Shown: positions 6,211-9,286 of the stretch, piece after piece
How positions within the stretch are numbered: position 1 is the first letter of the stretch
Layout: every line of letters begins with the position of its first letter
NCBI GenBank assembly: GCA_946481605.1
Contig: CAMLPA010000107.1
Location: forward strand, 1-9,286
DNA: 9,286 nucleotides
Reading direction: 5' to 3'
Origin: an uncultured Flavihumibacter sp.
GTDB taxonomy: Bacteria; Bacteroidota; Bacteroidia; Chitinophagales; Chitinophagaceae
Notes under the pieces: generated by a model
Seen by the model: only the letters and a program-made list of their open reading frames with translations
Database searches by the model: none
Told to the model about the DNA's origin: nothing
Translations under genes and position numbers: made by a program

Positions 6211-8184
6211 TCAATTGAGTTTTTCAACGGAAGGGTCGTAACGGATCAGTTCCGTCCCCCTTCTGAAATAGATGATGCCGGTCTTGTCCATGGCCATCAG
6301 ACTGGCATTATCGTCAAGATACGTTACTTCCATGGAAACGGGGTCAATGCGGAAAAGCTGGTTGCTCCCCGTGCCATACACCATACCATTGGGATGAACG
6401 GAAAGGAATACACTGCGCCATACATGGCTTCTTACCGCAGGTACATCAAACAATTTTTTGGTGGCGGTAACCTGTTTGGCAACCGGATCAAACAGGAACA
6501 GTGTTCCATCAGCTACGCCCCATATTTTTCCACCCGGTCCGTTGAGTAATCCTGTAATGGCCATTGCTCCGGGCACAGGTACAAATTCATAAGTTTTCTT
6601 TCGTAGTGCAACGTCCCATCCGAACAACTTCGCCTCGGGCTCAGAAGGTTTCACCCCCAATCCACCGGAAACTGATGTTGCGCCCAGCATATTGTTTCCG
6701 TCTTTTACCAGGCTTACGATTGAGTGTTTCGGGATCACTTCTCCGAAGGAAATCAACGTATCTTTCGCTACATCATATTCCACGAGGTGCCCTCCAAGCA
6801 TACCATATTCAGGCACCATGCCGAAGATCATTTTTTGTTGCTCGGCAATACTCAGTACTGCGAAAGAGCGGCTCTGGTCGTGGATTTGGCCGAGGAATCT
6901 GGGATTGTCTTTTTGTTTATCCCAGGCTTGTTTAGTATCGTATACATAAAACCTTCCTTTGGGATAAATCCCGAAATAGATTTTATTTCCCTGTACGGCC
7001 ATTCCCTCTGTTTGATCCAGCCCGCCGAGTTCAGTTGTTTTACCGGCAACGGGATCGAAGGTAGCGTGTCCTCCGGCGAGGTAGCCGCCCATCCAAACCT
7101 TGTTGTCAGGGCCCAACATGATCGCGTTGATGGGAATGGGCTGCCGGGGTATCTTTAGTTTTTGGGTGGATAGTTTACCGCTCTTTTTATTGTAGCTGAC
7201 AAAATCGGCCATCGCGGTGAGGAGGTAGAGTTCATCGTTTTCGGTCCAGTACATGGCATTGGCAGAACCACCTGTTGCGCCGATCTGCGTGGGGGTGAAT
7301 GTTTTTTTGTTGAGGTCCGCATACCACAACTGTTCTTTGGCTGTGTAAAAAACACGGTTGCCGCGTGTTTCCGGGGCCACAGTCTTGAGGTCCATTTCCA
7401 TGATTTCCTGCTCGAATTTCCCGGTCTTAAGGTTGTACACCAACACCAAACTGCCGCGGGTGAGCAAACACAATAAGCGGTCTCCCCCTTTTTTACCGGC
7501 AACAATTTCGAGACCGTAAACAAATTCTTTGTCTTTGTATTTCTCAGGGAGCAATTCTTTTTTCGCACCGGTTACCGGGTCAAGTTCCACGAGGTGCGCG
7601 TGGGAACCAACACCAGCGTATAGTTTGTTTGTTTTGGGATAATAGGCCAGGCTCCTTACATAGTTCTCTCCTTCCGTTAATGGCCCTTTCCCTACATCTG
7701 TGAATCCTTTTCCAGGTTTAAAACTGAATACCCTGCAACCGGGATAAGTAGCGCCGAATACTTCACCATCTTTTCCAGCCGTGAGGTTCCAAACATAAGT
7801 TTCACCGGGCAATACAAGTCCCAGGTTTTCTACGGTTTTCGTTCCGGGTTTGTGGCGAAAAAGAAAGCCGCTTGCGCCGGGTACATAGAGCCAGCCATCG
7901 GAGGAAAAGGTCATATCCCAGGCTCCGTCTGATTTTGGCAGCGGCTCGTCCAGGATCAGTTCTTTTGTGGCCGCATCGTAGCCGAGCAAATGGGCGGGTT
8001 CACCCCTCACAACCGTATACAGGAGTAATTTCCCGGAATCATCTTTCACGAATAAGCTACCCTGTATCATGCCCGCTGTAATTTGCGGACCGAGGTTGGT
8101 GAATCCTTTTTTCGCTGGCTGGGCAAAAGCGCAAAAAGCTGTAAACACCAAAAGCAGCAGGCTTGTTAAACGGCGCATAAACAT
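6211..8184 (-). CDS. Secreted beta-propeller protein with about 14 blade repeats (WD40/YVTN-like), function unknown
   Basis: The protein has 657 residues. A signal peptide covers about residues 1-21 (RRLTSLLLLVFTAFCAFA|Q), so it is exported. The rest is a chain of short repeats. Each ends in a strand with pattern hydrophobic-x-hydrophobic-D/N-x-x-x-x-K/G-x-hydrophobic, such as LLGYDAATKEL, LVELDPVTGAKKEL, ATFDPVAGKTTEL, LVEYDVAKDTL, LFLFDPVAKQV, LFRIDPVSMEV and LIRYDPSVEKL. I count 14, with the D/N/K position near residues 70, 112, 156, 202, 251, 290, 332, 377, 416, 471, 524, 566, 614 and 650. That is enough for two seven-bladed propellers. No catalytic motif is recognised. It could bind glycan or protein, or be a lyase, since some polysaccharide lyases are propellers. 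The ATG at 8184 lies 1 bp after the stop of the DapA-like gene; an ATG at 8178 is equally possible, and a longer form starting at 8226 would overlap that gene and spoil the signal peptide. It lies 8 bp before the GH20 gene. Confidence 0.88.
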   Translation of the reverse strand: MFMRRLTSLLLLVFTAFCAFAQPAKKGFTNLGPQITAGMIQGSLFVKDDSGKLLLYTVVRGEPAHLLGYDAATKELILDEPLPKSDGAWDMTFSSDGWLYVPGASGFLFRHKPGTKTVENLGLVLPGETYVWNLTAGKDGEVFGATYPGCRVFSFKPGKGFTDVGKGPLTEGENYVRSLAYYPKTNKLYAGVGSHAHLVELDPVTGAKKELLPEKYKDKEFVYGLEIVAGKKGGDRLLCLLTRGSLVLVYNLKTGKFEQEIMEMDLKTVAPETRGNRVFYTAKEQLWYADLNKKTFTPTQIGATGGSANAMYWTENDELYLLTAMADFVSYNKKSGKLSTQKLKIPRQPIPINAIMLGPDNKVWMGGYLAGGHATFDPVAGKTTELGGLDQTEGMAVQGNKIYFGIYPKGRFYVYDTKQAWDKQKDNPRFLGQIHDQSRSFAVLSIAEQQKMIFGMVPEYGMLGGHLVEYDVAKDTLISFGEVIPKHSIVSLVKDGNNMLGATSVSGGLGVKPSEPEAKLFGWDVALRKKTYEFVPVPGAMAITGLLNGPGGKIWGVADGTLFLFDPVAKQVTATKKLFDVPAVRSHVWRSVFLSVHPNGMVYGTGSNQLFRIDPVSMEVTYLDDNASLMAMDKTGIIYFRRGTELIRYDPSVEKLN

Positions 8185-8185
8185 C

Positions 8186-9250
8186 TTATTTAGTTTGTTG
8201 CAGAAACGACTGTACGAAATCATCATCGTTCAGGTTGGGATACATTTCATAGACGCGGGAAATCTCTTCCATTTGTCCGGGCGACAGTTCCTCGTGGGGA
8301 TTCAGGCACCATCTTCCTTCCAGCAATCCCTGGCGACGGAGCACTTCGTGAATTCCCGGAATACAGCCATGGAAAGCATTGGCCGGATCGAACAACGCGG
8401 CATTCACATCAGTAATCGCGATGCCTTTCGAAAGCAAGGCATTAATATCTCCACCATTGCCGGAACGGTATTGTTTGATCTCGTTCAGCAGTTCCACGGC
8501 TTTGGTGGTCCATACAGCCCAATGACCGAGCAATCCGCCGGCAAATGATTTTTCCACCACGGTTTCTCCTACCGGGAACCGGTAAGTGGTGAGCAGGTCC
8601 GCCACGATGTTATCGTCGTTGCCCGTGTACATCGCGATGTCATCCCTGCGGGAAGAAGCGCATACGGCACGCATTACATCCAATGTCTGATATCGGTTGA
8701 AAGATGCTACTTTAATGGCGTCCACATTGTCGATTTCCGCGAAAGCGCGCCAGAAATCGTAACTGAATATCCGGCCACCAACAGAAGGCTGCAGGTAGAA
8801 ACCAAATACAGGGATGATCTTCGCGACTGCTTTTACGCGTTGCAGAATTTCTTCTTCTGAAAGTCCCTGCAATCCGCCCATACTCAGCAAGCCCATATCG
8901 TAGCCATAAGATACAGCGATGGCGGCTTCATTCATGGCTTGCCCCGTGGGCCCGCAGATACCGGCGATTTTAAGGAACGGACGCGACAAATTCGCTGCGT
9001 CCACTTCTTCCGATGCCCATTTCAGCACCGTTTCAAACAAGTTTATTTTCGGATCACGAATTTCGAATTGGGTGGAATGCACGCCCACCGCCATTCCTCC
9101 GGCCCCGCTGGCGATGTAATATTTGCTCAGTAACCGTTGCCTTTGTTCGTCTATTCTCCTGCTTGCGTTCAACGCGAGCGGATGCGCGGGAATTACAGTT
9201 CCTTCCTGTAAAAATTGCTTCAGCGCGGGCCTTAATGTATGCTGTGCCAT
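8186..9250 (-). CDS. DapA/NAL-superfamily protein (class I aldolase/lyase, not dihydrodipicolinate synthase)
   Basis: This 354-residue protein is somewhat longer than typical DapA/NanA (~290-300). It fits the TIM-barrel family of pyruvate-dependent Schiff-base aldolases. Tyr152 in GFYLQPS is the YxxP tyrosine and Lys180 in AIKVASFN the Schiff-base lysine; the 28-residue spacing equals that of E. coli DapA (Tyr133, Lys161). The glycine-rich segment GICGPTGQAMNEAAIAVSYGYD (97-118) and the LLSMGGL loop match the middle of the barrel. Residues diagnostic for dihydrodipicolinate synthase are not kept: the GTTGE loop reads GVHSTQ (56-61), and the arginine five residues after the YxxP tyrosine is Val157. 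A different keto-acid or sugar-acid substrate is therefore likely. There is no signal peptide, so it is cytoplasmic. The ATG at 9250 is preceded by a GGAAAG stretch about 10 bp upstream on the coding strand, a possible ribosome-binding site. It is the first complete gene of the minus-strand operon and ends 1 bp before the propeller gene. Confidence 0.87.
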   Translation of the reverse strand: MAQHTLRPALKQFLQEGTVIPAHPLALNASRRIDEQRQRLLSKYYIASGAGGMAVGVHSTQFEIRDPKINLFETVLKWASEEVDAANLSRPFLKIAGICGPTGQAMNEAAIAVSYGYDMGLLSMGGLQGLSEEEILQRVKAVAKIIPVFGFYLQPSVGGRIFSYDFWRAFAEIDNVDAIKVASFNRYQTLDVMRAVCASSRRDDIAMYTGNDDNIVADLLTTYRFPVGETVVEKSFAGGLLGHWAVWTTKAVELLNEIKQYRSGNGGDINALLSKGIAITDVNAALFDPANAFHGCIPGIHEVLRRQGLLEGRWCLNPHEELSPGQMEEISRVYEMYPNLNDDDFVQSFLQQTK

Positions 9251-9253
9251 AAT

Positions 9254-9286
9254 TTAAAACTTTCCGTTTCTTTCCTGGAAATGGGT
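9254..9286 (-). CDS. Possible C-terminal tail of an upstream gene (partial)
   Basis: On the minus strand, the frame entering at the window edge encodes ten residues, THFQERNGKF, and ends with TAA at 9256-9254, three bases before the DapA-like ATG. The spacing matches the tight packing of the rest of the operon. All three minus frames are open over so short a stretch, so this could equally be an untranslated leader. Nothing can be said about the product. Confidence 0.3.
   Translation of the reverse strand, partial: THFQERNGKF

Noticed and set aside
5375..6241. Plus-strand open frame (288 codons) opposite the 5' part of the GH20 gene
   Set aside because: It lies wholly across GH20 coding sequence plus its leader and has a composition without recognisable domains; shadow of the real gene.
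8182..8226. Longer N-terminus for the propeller protein starting at 8226
   Set aside because: It would overlap the DapA-like gene by 41 bp and put about 14 polar residues before a normal signal peptide; the ATG at 8184 or 8178 fits better.
9271..9281. Short inverted repeat TTTCCTGGAAA near the right edge
   Set aside because: Only 11 bp in an AT- and purine-rich stretch that may be coding; likely chance.
1..9286. tRNA, rRNA, CRISPR array, insertion sequence or attachment site
   Set aside because: I saw no spaced direct repeats, transposase-like protein, terminal inverted repeats or tRNA cloverleaf pattern, and the window is almost completely filled by ordinary genes.

Overview
The window looks like a piece of chromosome from a Bacteroidota bacterium, most plausibly in or near the Chitinophagaceae. 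This placement rests on the style of the Crp/Fnr-type regulator, exported proteins whose signal peptides end in Ala|Gln, a Tat-signal Gfo/Idh/MocA oxidoreductase, scarce Shine-Dalgarno sequences, and a secreted GH20 hexosaminidase of chitobiase-like build. It is inference; no rRNA or marker gene is present. Almost every base is coding, and no gap without a gene exceeds about 70 bases.

Left part (1-1561, plus strand): the C-terminal part of a Crp/Fnr-family regulator, a 66-bp intergenic region, a pirin-family protein, and after 12 bp a small protein that resembles a response-regulator receiver domain but lacks the phospho-acceptor aspartate. The intergenic region contains a perfect 14-bp palindrome, TTGAACTAGTTCAA, with the half-site arrangement of Fnr-type boxes (TTGA-N6-TCAA). 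It is a good candidate operator for the regulator encoded next to it.

Right part (9286-1545, minus strand): five tightly packed genes, read from right to left. They are a DapA/NAL-superfamily (class I aldolase/lyase) protein, a secreted protein with about 14 beta-propeller blade repeats, a secreted GH20 beta-N-acetylhexosaminidase, a cytoplasmic M20 metallo-deacylase/peptidase of the ArgE/DapE type, and a Tat-exported Gfo/Idh/MocA oxidoreductase. Gaps are 1, 8, -1 and 9 bp, so one polycistronic transcript is very likely; its promoter is outside the window. A short open frame that stops 3 bp before the first of these genes hints that the operon continues upstream. The left group and this operon converge, and their last genes overlap by 17 bp.

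Together the minus-strand genes look like an accessory module for amino-sugar-containing glycans. GH20 would release N-acetylhexosamine outside the cytoplasm, the oxidoreductase could oxidise a sugar in the periplasm, and the M20 enzyme and the DapA-like lyase could deacylate and cleave products in the cytoplasm. GH20 activity is well supported; the rest of the pathway is inference, because no transporter, kinase, NagA or NagB is visible. The DapA-like protein lacks residues needed for dihydrodipicolinate synthase and should not be read as a lysine-biosynthesis enzyme.
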